DNA of 32,380 nucleotides. It comes from Candidatus Zixiibacteriota bacterium (lineage in GTDB: Bacteria; Zixibacteria; MSB-5A5; GN15; JAAZOE01). Location of the stretch: the NCBI GenBank assembly GCA_023138975.1, contig JAGLON010000018.1, positions 1 through 32,380 of the forward strand, written 5' to 3'. The position numbers and the translations under genes are program-made. Position 1 is the first letter of the stretch; every line of letters starts with the position of its first letter. Below are positions 6,326 to 14,637 of this stretch, piece by piece. The notes below the pieces were generated by a model. It did no database searches. It was not told where the DNA came from and saw only the letters and a list, made by a program, of their open reading frames with translations.

Positions 6326-8542
6326 ATGAAACGCTGTACTTATTCTTGTATTTTTATATTTATTCTACTGGTGACGGGAATTGTAACCGCTTCTACAGAA
6401 CACCAGTTGGTTTGTTCGGCATCTTTGTTGTGTCCTCATGGGAAAGACACAACAATGACTCTCACCGACGGTTGGAAATTCCAATCAGGCGATAACTCTC
6501 AATGGGCAGATCCGAATTTTGATGATACTGAGTGGGATACTACAAGTGTCTTCCTGACCGAAAATGCTTCTGAATCGTCTATAAGCTTAACTGGAACTGG
6601 GTGGTTCAGAAAGCACCTTGAAGTTGACTCTAATTATCTCAACATTCCTATGGCACTATTGGCCCTCCAAGTCGGGGCCACCGAAATATATGTAGATGGC
6701 AAATTAATTGCCCGTTACGGCGAATTTATAGAAAACGATGATGACATAATTTCAATCCACGCCAGCCATAGTAAACCTGAGATTTTCGAGTTCTCCGAGA
6801 GTTCCCCACATGTTATCGCAATTCGTCATTCTGCCGGAAGAGCATCCCATTTTCTCAAAAATGATAAAGCAAATGGGTTTACAATTTCCATAGGAAAAGC
6901 TCAACCGGTTATTGAACAAGTACAGAAAATTATAACCTTGGTCAAGTCGCATCAGATATTCTTCACAACCGTCTCGTTATCTTTCGCCCTGATTCACTTT
7001 CTGCTGTTTGTATTTTATCCAGGCAGACGTGAGAACTTGTATTTTTCGATCCTGACAATTGGATTTGCTGGTTTATCTTATTGCCCGTTTCAGCTGACAT
7101 TTGAGTCATCGCTGGGGATGTACTCTTTTTATTTTATTGCTTTTAAAATCTCGCTTATTGTCGTTTCCATATCCGGTTTAAGAATGCTGTTCACATTTTT
7201 CTATTACCAAACTCCAAAATCATTCTGGATTCTTGGGGTCGCCGGTGTTTGTATGAGTTTAATGTCATGGTATTTTCCGCTTAACTACTACTATGTCGCG
7301 GCCTTTTTTTCAATGTGCATTGGCATCTACCTGCTCACATGCGCTATTTTTTGCCATAAACGAGGCGCGGTGCTAATTGGTGTCGGGTATTTATTATTTA
7401 CCATTGGTTCAGCAATACAGATTTTGGCTGAAACACAGATAATCCCAAACTGGTGGGGAATTCATCAACCGTATATGCTCGGCATTCTGGGTATGCTGGT
7501 TTTCATGTCGATTCATCTGGCCCGTGATTTTGCCCGCAAAAGTATAGCACTAAGAAACAAGCTGATTGAAGTCAAAGAGTTATCACAAAAAACGATTGAG
7601 CAAGAGAGACATTCTAAAGAGCAGGAAATGAAACAGAAATTACTTGAGACCGAACTCCAGTATCAAGCCAAGCAGCTTAATAAGGCGGAAGAGTTAAAAA
7701 AAGCTCACACTCAATTAGAACAGGCGCATTACAAACTGAGAACAACACAGACACAGCTCATTCAATCGGAAAAAATGGCCTCGCTCGGTAATCTTGTGGC
7801 CGGAGTCGCCCATGAGATTAATACACCCATAGGAGCCGTTGGCAGCATGCATAACACTTTGGAACGTGCCGTTAGTAAAATACATGGGGTCTTGGAAGAC
7901 AGCGCTTCTGAAGAAGAGTATTGCTCAAAAAAGGAAATCAATAAATATCTCAGTGTCATAGATGATGCAAATAAAGTAATAACCTCAGGCGTTGAACGAG
8001 TTTCTTCTATTGTGAAGAAATTAAGGAGTTTCGCTCGACTTGATGAAGCCGAGTTAAAAAGGGTTAATATTCATGAGGGACTTGATGATACCCTGGCATT
8101 GATTCGCCATGAAACCAAGCATGGCATTACCGTATTAAAAAATTACGGTAATATTCCGGATATCCCCTGTTTTCCAGGACAGCTAAATCAGGTTTTCCTG
8201 AATCTTTTGGTTAATGCCTGCCAGGCAATGGGGGGCAAAGGCGAAATAACGATAATCACTAAGTTGCAAGATGAGCATGTATTTATTACAATCATTGACC
8301 GGGGTCCCGGAATATCTGAGGAAAACATCGGCCGTATTTTTGATCCCGGCTATACGACCAAAGGGGTTGGAGTCGGAACCGGTTTGGGACTTTCGATTTG
8401 CTATCAAATAATTAAAGATCACATGGGTGAAATTAAAGTATCCAGTCGGATAAATGAAGGCACAACCTTTTCAATTATTTTACCGACAAAACTGGACAAG
8501 CTACTGGAAGAGAAAAAAGCCAATAATAGTCAGAGCAAATAA
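6326..8542 (+). CDS. 7TM sensor histidine kinase with exported jelly-roll domain
   Basis: This 738-residue kinase begins with a signal peptide (about 1-22). An extracytoplasmic domain follows (about 40-200), whose DGWKFQSGD...WADPNFDDTEW and GTGWFRKHLEV motifs resemble the sugar-binding jelly roll of GH2-type enzymes. Seven membrane helices (about 210-400) suggest a 7TMR-DISM-type receptor. A coiled coil (410-490) leads to the dimerisation helix with GVAHEINTP (phospho-acceptor His496), then an HATPase domain with N-box NLLVNACQAM, DRGPGI, and the GVGTGLGLSI G2 box. There is no fused receiver; the stand-alone regulator at 11945 is a possible partner. The start is uncertain because only a weak GAAAG precedes the ATG. 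The ligand is unknown. Confidence 0.87.
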   Translation: MKRCTYSCIFIFILLVTGIVTASTEHQLVCSASLLCPHGKDTTMTLTDGWKFQSGDNSQWADPNFDDTEWDTTSVFLTENASESSISLTGTGWFRKHLEVDSNYLNIPMALLALQVGATEIYVDGKLIARYGEFIENDDDIISIHASHSKPEIFEFSESSPHVIAIRHSAGRASHFLKNDKANGFTISIGKAQPVIEQVQKIITLVKSHQIFFTTVSLSFALIHFLLFVFYPGRRENLYFSILTIGFAGLSYCPFQLTFESSLGMYSFYFIAFKISLIVVSISGLRMLFTFFYYQTPKSFWILGVAGVCMSLMSWYFPLNYYYVAAFFSMCIGIYLLTCAIFCHKRGAVLIGVGYLLFTIGSAIQILAETQIIPNWWGIHQPYMLGILGMLVFMSIHLARDFARKSIALRNKLIEVKELSQKTIEQERHSKEQEMKQKLLETELQYQAKQLNKAEELKKAHTQLEQAHYKLRTTQTQLIQSEKMASLGNLVAGVAHEINTPIGAVGSMHNTLERAVSKIHGVLEDSASEEEYCSKKEINKYLSVIDDANKVITSGVERVSSIVKKLRSFARLDEAELKRVNIHEGLDDTLALIRHETKHGITVLKNYGNIPDIPCFPGQLNQVFLNLLVNACQAMGGKGEITIITKLQDEHVFITIIDRGPGISEENIGRIFDPGYTTKGVGVGTGLGLSICYQIIKDHMGEIKVSSRINEGTTFSIILPTKLDKLLEEKKANNSQSK

Positions 8543-8563
8543 CCTGATTGGTTAATAATAATA

Positions 8564-11320
8564 ATGATAAAAAAGCTATTCGGTTCTTTAATAGATGTCC
8601 GCAAAGGAGAAATTCTTTTAACGGTGCTCATGTTCACCAGTTACTATCTCCTTCTGGTGGCCTATTATTTCCTCAAACCGGCCCGTGATAGTTTATTCCT
8701 GGTTAAGGTTGATCCTACTCAACTGCCAGTTGTTTTTATCATTACAGCTTTAGTTACCGTTCCTGTCGTCACTTTATACAATAAAGCCAGCCGCTCATTG
8801 CGACTAAACAAACTTATAAGTATTACTACCGGAATTCTGATTACAAATCTATTCATGCTCCGATGGCTAATTCAATATGATGAGCCGTGGGTTTATTATA
8901 CGTTTTATACATGGGTGAGTATTTATGGAGCATTGGCTACATCACAGTTTTGGCTGTTAGCCAATGCGGTATATAATGCTACTCAGGCCAAAAGAATTTT
9001 CGTCTTACTCGGGCTCGGAGGAATTATTGGGGCCTTCACCGGCGGGGAAGTAACCGGGTTTATCGTAACTAATTTTGGGGTTTCAACTCCGGATCTGTTA
9101 TTTATTTGCATCGGCATCTTAGTGTTATCAATAGTCCTGGTTAATGTAATTTGGCGTATTAAACCACCAATCGAAAAGCCCCGGCACCAGAGACAAATAA
9201 AAGAGAAGAAGGAATCTCTGGGGCGAATATTCGGAACAATAAAAAAATCCCGGCATCTGATGCTTATTGTCGGTATCATTGCTATGACAATGATGGTGGC
9301 ATCCTTTGTTGATTATCAGTTTAAGGTTGTATCAAAAAATGCCTTTCCGACAACCGGGGAGTTAACCACTTTCCTGGGGCATTTTTATGGGCGTTTATCT
9401 CTGGTATCATTGTTTTTGCAATTGCTTTTAACCTATCGGTTCATTCGGGTGATGGGCGTCAGCGGAGTTATCACTTTATTGCCGGCAGCGCTGATCCTGG
9501 GTTCTATTAGTATGCTTTTTGTTCCGGGGCTACTTGCCGTTGTTTTACTTCGAGGAGCCGATGGAAGCCTGAAGTACAGCCTCGATAAAACAGGTCGGGA
9601 ATTACTATTTCTACCCGTTCCACTGGAAATTAAGAAACGTACCAAAATTTTTATTGACATGTTTGTCGATCGCTGGTTTCGGGGTGTGGCTGGAGCGATG
9701 CTATTGTTCTGCACAATGGTACTGGAACTTTCCATTCGTCAAATAAGCATTGTTGTGATAGTTCTTGTTTCAGTGTGGCTGGGTATGACTCTTCTCATGC
9801 GCAAGGAATACATCAATGCCTTCCGCCTGGCGTTGAAAAAACGCACGATCGACTTTAGCTCGCTTGATATAAATATTGCAGATGGTCATGCGATAAAAAC
9901 ACTAATTGCGTCTTTGCACACCAAAAACGAACGGGAGATTATTTATTCCCTGGATATGCTTAGTTCGGTCACAGATAAACGGCTAATTGAACCGGCCTTA
10001 AAGCTATTGGAGAGTAATTCTTTTGAGGTTCGCCGCAGAGCCATATCCGTTCTCCGAAAGCAGAATACTAAAGAGTTTATCCCTAATATAGCACGCCATA
10101 TCGAAGATTCCGATCCGGTTGTGCGTCTTGAGGCAATCGCAACCCTTTGTGAGAATTCTGACGAAGACAGATTATTGATACTAGACAGGTATTTGGCTGA
10201 TGAGAATGCGCTTATTCGCTCGGCGGCGGTTGGATGTATATCTCGATACGGCAATGATGATGAAAAACAATTGATTACAGAACCGATTATCAAATCTATG
10301 TTGGACATCGACGGCGAGTTGGGTATAGCCTGCCGCGTCCAACTGGCGGGAGCCTTTGGCACCTTTAACCGGCCCAGCCTACGTTCGACATTGCAATTGT
10401 TAATGCACGACACATCACAAAGTGTAGTTCGCCAGACAATAATTAGTCTGGGAAAACTAAAAGAATCAGAACATCTCCCCTGGCTGATTGAAAAGCTCGG
10501 TGATCGTAAATATCGCTCCTACGCCCGAGAGGCACTGGTATTATATGGTGAGCAAGTATATTCCCTATTAGATAAATATATTCGCGACATCAATGTCAGT
10601 TTAATAGTCAGGCAAAGTATCCCTCGTGTATTAATCGGGTTGCCGAACCAACAATCAGTCGATCTGCTCACACAATGGATCGGTGAGGAATTACCCGGAA
10701 TAAAACAGGTTGTTATAAAGGCCTTAAATAAACTGCGCACATCATATCCAGAATTGGATTTCACAAATGAGAAAATTAATCGGGCATTAATAAATGAGAC
10801 GAAAACATACTATGAGGTCTTACGTGCCCTGCAGCTGCACCGAAATTCTGACACCCCGAGCGGACGGTTACTCGCTCAAGCCTTGATAGAAAAGCAGGAC
10901 AACAATCTTGAACTCATCTTTCGTCTGCTCGGTCTGACTTACCCGCCACAGGATATTTATAATGCCTATCTCGGCTTGGTTAGCAACAAAAACACACTTC
11001 GAGCCAATGCGATAGAGTTTCTGGATAATTTACTGCAGGGAGATATCAAAAAATTGTTAGCCCCGATTTTTGATGATAGTGGAACTGAATATGCCGCCAG
11101 ACAAGGTGAACGATTGTTTAATTTCACGCTGCAAACTAAAGAAGAAGCGCTTACGTTACTTATAGAAGGATCTGATACCTGGTTGAAAGCCTGCGCCATA
11201 TATGACACCCCCGGCATTGAATCTGAAAATCTCAAAAAACTGGTATCCAAGGCGCTATCTGATGATTGCCCGATAGTGAAAGAAACGGCTGAACTTGTTC
11301 TTGCGAATAAAAAATACTAA
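8564..11320 (+). CDS. NTT-family (ATP/ADP translocase-like) MFS transporter fused to HEAT repeats
   Basis: The 918-residue protein has about twelve hydrophobic helices in residues 15-430. Their pattern fits NTT/Npt1-Npt2 nucleotide transporters: FLKPARDSLFL near the first loop, then YTWVSIYGALATSQFWLLAN and AKRIFVLLGLGGIIGA. The C-terminal half (about 450-915) is a soluble HEAT-type solenoid with repeated motifs such as VRRRAISVLRK, VVRLEAIATLCE, VRQTIISLGKL and YRSYAREALVLYG. Classical NTTs import ATP in intracellular parasites, but free-living relatives with HEAT and cyclic-nucleotide-binding domains occur with unknown substrates. It starts 21 bases after the kinase and is followed 14 bases later by a CNB-domain protein that probably acts with it. 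Confidence 0.8.
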   Translation: MIKKLFGSLIDVRKGEILLTVLMFTSYYLLLVAYYFLKPARDSLFLVKVDPTQLPVVFIITALVTVPVVTLYNKASRSLRLNKLISITTGILITNLFMLRWLIQYDEPWVYYTFYTWVSIYGALATSQFWLLANAVYNATQAKRIFVLLGLGGIIGAFTGGEVTGFIVTNFGVSTPDLLFICIGILVLSIVLVNVIWRIKPPIEKPRHQRQIKEKKESLGRIFGTIKKSRHLMLIVGIIAMTMMVASFVDYQFKVVSKNAFPTTGELTTFLGHFYGRLSLVSLFLQLLLTYRFIRVMGVSGVITLLPAALILGSISMLFVPGLLAVVLLRGADGSLKYSLDKTGRELLFLPVPLEIKKRTKIFIDMFVDRWFRGVAGAMLLFCTMVLELSIRQISIVVIVLVSVWLGMTLLMRKEYINAFRLALKKRTIDFSSLDINIADGHAIKTLIASLHTKNEREIIYSLDMLSSVTDKRLIEPALKLLESNSFEVRRRAISVLRKQNTKEFIPNIARHIEDSDPVVRLEAIATLCENSDEDRLLILDRYLADENALIRSAAVGCISRYGNDDEKQLITEPIIKSMLDIDGELGIACRVQLAGAFGTFNRPSLRSTLQLLMHDTSQSVVRQTIISLGKLKESEHLPWLIEKLGDRKYRSYAREALVLYGEQVYSLLDKYIRDINVSLIVRQSIPRVLIGLPNQQSVDLLTQWIGEELPGIKQVVIKALNKLRTSYPELDFTNEKINRALINETKTYYEVLRALQLHRNSDTPSGRLLAQALIEKQDNNLELIFRLLGLTYPPQDIYNAYLGLVSNKNTLRANAIEFLDNLLQGDIKKLLAPIFDDSGTEYAARQGERLFNFTLQTKEEALTLLIEGSDTWLKACAIYDTPGIESENLKKLVSKALSDDCPIVKETAELVLANKKY

Positions 11321-11334
11321 ACGGAGATTACTCT

Positions 11335-11763
11335 ATGCCGACGATTATTGAAAAAGTGATTTTTCTTCAGAACGTCGATATCTTTTCAGAAGTCCCGACG
11401 GAGCATCTGGCACATTTGGCCGCCATTACCGATGAGATAAATTTCGAGAAAGATGACACCGTATATCAGCAGAATGATCCTTCAGATGCCTTGTATTTGG
11501 TTCTGGATGGGTCTGTCCGGTTACATCAGGATAATCAGGAAATCACTACGGCCGGTTCGAAAGAAGCCTTCGGAACTTGGGCGCTCTTTGACGAAGCGCC
11601 CCGAGTAGTTACCGCCACGGCAATTGATGACAGTCGGCTCTTGCGAATTGACCGCGATGATTTTATAGACCTATTGGCCGATAACGTCAAGATAACTCAA
11701 GGAGTCTTAAAAGCTATGGCTAACAGACTTCGAGGTCTGATGGGGCGTGTCATAAGTAAATAG
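11335..11763 (+). CDS. Cyclic-nucleotide-binding-like domain protein
   Basis: This 142-residue protein is a single Crp/CAP-type sensor domain with no DNA-binding part. Strands run YQQNDPSDALYLVLDGSVRLHQ, then the phosphate-binding cassette FGTWALFDEAPRVVTATA, then a C-terminal helix. The Arg that contacts the cyclic phosphate is kept (APR), but the usual Glu of the FGE motif, which contacts ribose, is Thr. Cyclic nucleotide binding is therefore doubtful, and it may bind another ligand or only a protein partner. CGGAGA before the ATG is a good ribosome binding site. Its position directly behind the transporter-HEAT gene suggests it is a regulatory subunit; in relatives these domains are often fused. 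Confidence 0.85.
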   Translation: MPTIIEKVIFLQNVDIFSEVPTEHLAHLAAITDEINFEKDDTVYQQNDPSDALYLVLDGSVRLHQDNQEITTAGSKEAFGTWALFDEAPRVVTATAIDDSRLLRIDRDDFIDLLADNVKITQGVLKAMANRLRGLMGRVISK

Positions 11764-11781
11764 CTTAACCTCAATTGGAAC

Positions 11782-11807
11782 CCCTTCAGATTTGTCAATT
11801 TGAAGGG
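11782..11807 (+). terminator. Hairpin between CNB gene and response regulator
   Basis: CCCTTCAGATT (11782-11792) pairs with AATTTGAAGGG (11797-11807) around loop TGTC, as an 11-bp stem with one G-U pair. No U-run follows, so it may attenuate transcription or process the transcript rather than fully terminate it. Confidence 0.45.
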
Positions 11808-11944
11808 TGTAAAATAAACTGGGAATAAATTGTCCTTTTGATTATAGTCTATAAGAATCGGAACTGTTGCTGAAACAATTCTTGCCCTATTGCGTTTCAG
11901 CAGCTGAAGACTCTTTTACGAAAAACGGGATAATGGAGACAGAA

Positions 11945-12427
11945 ATGGCAGATACCGGAGAAAAAAGTACCGTCATTATCGTTGATGATGAGGAAATGGT
12001 ACTCACCAGTCTAAACGCATTTTTAAATCTAGAAACTAACTATGATGTCAAGATATTTCTATCAGCCAAAGAAGCACTGGAATTCATTAGGGCTAATTCT
12101 GTAGATATGGTGATTTCAGACTACTTGATGCCGGAAATGGATGGTCTCTCATTTTTGGCGAAAGTCAGGGATTTACAACCCGAGGTACCGCGCGTTATTC
12201 TCACCGGATACGCCGATAAGGAAAACGCCATCAAGGCAATAAATGATATCGGGCTGTTTCAATATATTGAAAAGCCGTGGGACAACGATGACATACTGAT
12301 TATTCTCCGCAATGGTATCGAAAAGAAACAGTTGATGGAGAAACTTCAAGAAAAAATTGATGAGATTAATAAAGCATACGGAGAGCTTCAGGGCCTGCAT
12401 AAAGAGATTATCAAGACTTTTGTTTAA
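11945..12427 (+). CDS. Stand-alone response regulator (receiver domain plus coiled helix)
   Basis: This 160-residue protein has a complete receiver domain (residues 9-130): acidic pair Asp14/Asp15, phospho-acceptor Asp59 in MVISDYLMPEMDG, Thr in VILTGYAD, and Lys in YIEKPWD. The IEKPW form is typical of receivers linked to HD-GYP or coiled output modules. Only a short coiled helix (about 130-160) follows, so output is by protein contact. The frame is open upstream to a TTG at 11867, but the ATG at 11945 has GGAG seven bases before it and starts just ahead of the domain. It is likely the partner of the 7TM kinase at 6326. Confidence 0.85.
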   Translation: MADTGEKSTVIIVDDEEMVLTSLNAFLNLETNYDVKIFLSAKEALEFIRANSVDMVISDYLMPEMDGLSFLAKVRDLQPEVPRVILTGYADKENAIKAINDIGLFQYIEKPWDNDDILIILRNGIEKKQLMEKLQEKIDEINKAYGELQGLHKEIIKTFV

Positions 12428-12455
12428 TACGATAGGTTATATTAAGAATTTTCAT

Positions 12456-12484
12456 AAGGCGGATATCATCCGCCTTTCTTTTAA
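12456..12484 (+). terminator. Rho-independent terminator after the response regulator
   Basis: AAGGCGGAT and ATCCGCCTT form a perfect 9-bp stem with loop ATC, followed by TCTTTT. It ends the rightward operon; its 3' end overlaps the last codons of the convergent PAP2 gene. Confidence 0.8.
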
Positions 12485-13341
12485 AATCTAAAACTGAATT
12501 GTAACATCGGAGCGTTAAAGACCGCTGTAGCTCCGGTTTTATTCTCATGCCGTGCCCAGGAATAAAACAGTTCGCTAACCAGATATCCCACTAATGCGCC
12601 GACGGCGACATCGGAAGGATAATGCTGATAGGCGTGAACCCGACTCCATGCGACATATGTTGCCCATCCAAAAAACAGTGTCGGAGGCGCCCAACGCCAA
12701 TTCCGGTATTCATCACCTGAAAGCCTGTTTCGCATAATGGAACGAATACGAAGATTTAGAAATGACGCTGAGAAAAACGCGCTGGATGAATGCCCTGAGA
12801 AAAAAGAAGTTCGCATGTATTTATAGTTTTTATCTGACTCCGCTACCGCCGAATCAGCCATCATAGTAAACGGTCTCGGGCGCCGTATCATACCTTTAGT
12901 AAAATCGGTGATACCTTTGGTAGCAATTAAGCCGGAGAAGAACAAATATATATCCTGAGCGGCATTTTTATTTTTATCAGCAACCGGCCACGTTAAATCG
13001 GCTCCCAATAGAGCTGACCCGAATAGTATTGGAGTTATCGCCGAGCCGGTTTTATTGTCTAAAATATTAGTTCGGCCGGGTACATAATTACCCGCAATAA
13101 ATTTGTGAAAAGATAACTCTTGCGGTAACGGTCCTTTAATTCTTGATTTATCCTCGACGTCTATTTGATAAACGATATGCCCCAGAACTCCAACCGCAGC
13201 CGAGCCGGTTCCAATAATCGTAATTTCTCCGCCTGATAAATAATCATCGCCGCCCAAACAGAGGGAAGGTAAACCGCATAGTAAAATAATTAGAGTCGCC
13301 ACTAAAGGCTGGAGTATTTTCAAAGTAGAATAAATCCCCAT
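12481..13341 (-). CDS. Exported PAP2-family phosphatase
   Basis: This 286-residue protein carries all three PAP2 acid-phosphatase motifs: KGMIRRPRP (about 149-157), FSGHSSSAF with the catalytic-region His (about 181-189), and SRVHAYQHYPSDVAVG with the nucleophile His and Asp (about 234-249). A hydrophobic N-terminus (residues 10-30) serves as signal or first helix. PAP2 enzymes dephosphorylate lipid phosphates such as undecaprenyl or phosphatidyl phosphates, or inositol-type substrates. The C-terminus ends PMLQFSFRF, with alternating hydrophobics and a final Phe as in outer-membrane barrels. It is the last gene of a four-gene minus-strand envelope operon, starting nine bases after the preceding stop. 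Confidence 0.88.
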   Translation of the reverse strand: MGIYSTLKILQPLVATLIILLCGLPSLCLGGDDYLSGGEITIIGTGSAAVGVLGHIVYQIDVEDKSRIKGPLPQELSFHKFIAGNYVPGRTNILDNKTGSAITPILFGSALLGADLTWPVADKNKNAAQDIYLFFSGLIATKGITDFTKGMIRRPRPFTMMADSAVAESDKNYKYMRTSFFSGHSSSAFFSASFLNLRIRSIMRNRLSGDEYRNWRWAPPTLFFGWATYVAWSRVHAYQHYPSDVAVGALVGYLVSELFYSWARHENKTGATAVFNAPMLQFSFRF

Positions 13342-13350
13342 CGTCTATCG

Positions 13351-14637
13351 TTAATATTTCCTCACCAGTACGTCATTATACTCAATACTCAGGCGATCGA
13401 GCGCATTAAAAAAATGCCCAAGAGTTAAAACATACTGATTGGATAATTCCGCGATATCGGTCCGAATCGATTTGGTGAGGTTGCTATAAAAGTAATGCCC
13501 CGAGCCGGCGGTAACTTCGGTCAAAAATGAAACAGAATCCCGCTCAATAAAAAAGGCGCCTGCTGTCAACAACGGTTCGCCGGGAAATAAAAAGGCATGG
13601 TTCGCTCTCGGCACCTTTTTTCCTGTCTTCAATTCTATTTCCGCGACTTCTTCGCGCATAAGCTCACGCCCGAAACGGACCTTACCCGAAACGCCGACGG
13701 CAAAGAAATACTCTCCACTTTGCAGAGTATCGAAGATGTCTTTGGTGAGCGTGTTCAAAGAAGATACATCTCCCCCGCGCACAAGGAATTTTAAATATTC
13801 CATCTGCAGCATACGATACTCTTTGTTTGGATAAGCTTTTCGGGGAGCTTTCTTTTTCATTTGCCTCAGCAATGAATCGGACGGAATAAAAGCCACAAGT
13901 CCTTTAGCGAATTTTGTGTATGCCGCTCGATGTCGTTTTAGGAAATCTTTGTAATTCTTATATCCTGAGATTGTATACTCGGGAGCTTCACGATAAATAT
14001 CAAGTGTATCGAACAACCCAAAGTCGATAGCATTCTTAGTGGGTAAATCATCCCATCTTCTATCAGTCCCATAGAGATGATCCGAGACCTCACGAGAATA
14101 TGCTTCCAGCGGCATGACAGCTATAGTATTGTCTTTACCAGCCAAGATACCTTTAACCCAGATTAGCCAGCGGGTCTGTTGAATCGTATTGAACTGAATC
14201 GTATGCTTCCGACCCTTGAAATGGATATTGGCCAGTGCTCCACGATACCCTACAGGAAAATCCATACGACTTTGATGCAGGTACATAGTGGAGTTTTCAA
14301 TGGTAATAATAGTGTCTTGTTGCAATCGGAACAGGCAATTTTCAAAAGCCTCTAAAGTTGGACATATAATCCTCGTTGAATGATAGAGCTGTTCGGCATC
14401 ACTCGGCCCCGTGAAGAAAATATCCAACGGTCCTGTAATAAAATAGCCACCACTCTCTGGGAAAATCGCTTCGAGATGACTCTGCAGTGGTGTATTTTGG
14501 GCGTCTCTCAGTTGAATAAACCTTTTTCCGGTGACGGGATCTTTGGGACCGGCAAAAACCAAACCGGCTGACAGTATAACGACTGAAACAACCGCTACGG
14601 CTTTGACAACAAATCGCATTTGTTTTTTAGTCCACAT
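13351..14637 (-). CDS. Secreted protein of unknown function
   Basis: This 428-residue product has a clear signal peptide (hydrophobic stretch VVKAVAVVSVVILSAGLVFA ending near residue 29). I recognise no family in the mature part. Visible features are a Gly/Phe-rich middle, a basic segment (MKKKAPRKAYPNKEYR), and a C-terminal half with RANHAFLFPGEPLLTAGAFF and EVTAGSGHYFYSN motifs that may belong to a sensory or calycin-like fold. The ATG at 14637 lies within the end of the upstream gene and overlaps its stop, implying translational coupling; an earlier TTG (14649) and a later ATG (14619) are alternatives. Its context between an exported kinase-like lipoprotein and a PAP2 phosphatase points to an envelope role. 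Confidence 0.75.
   Translation of the reverse strand: MWTKKQMRFVVKAVAVVSVVILSAGLVFAGPKDPVTGKRFIQLRDAQNTPLQSHLEAIFPESGGYFITGPLDIFFTGPSDAEQLYHSTRIICPTLEAFENCLFRLQQDTIITIENSTMYLHQSRMDFPVGYRGALANIHFKGRKHTIQFNTIQQTRWLIWVKGILAGKDNTIAVMPLEAYSREVSDHLYGTDRRWDDLPTKNAIDFGLFDTLDIYREAPEYTISGYKNYKDFLKRHRAAYTKFAKGLVAFIPSDSLLRQMKKKAPRKAYPNKEYRMLQMEYLKFLVRGGDVSSLNTLTKDIFDTLQSGEYFFAVGVSGKVRFGRELMREEVAEIELKTGKKVPRANHAFLFPGEPLLTAGAFFIERDSVSFLTEVTAGSGHYFYSNLTKSIRTDIAELSNQYVLTLGHFFNALDRLSIEYNDVLVRKY

Noticed and set aside
9943..10413. Minus-strand 156-codon frame opposite the HEAT region
   Set aside because: Ser/Arg-rich shadow of the coding strand, no start signal, no motif.
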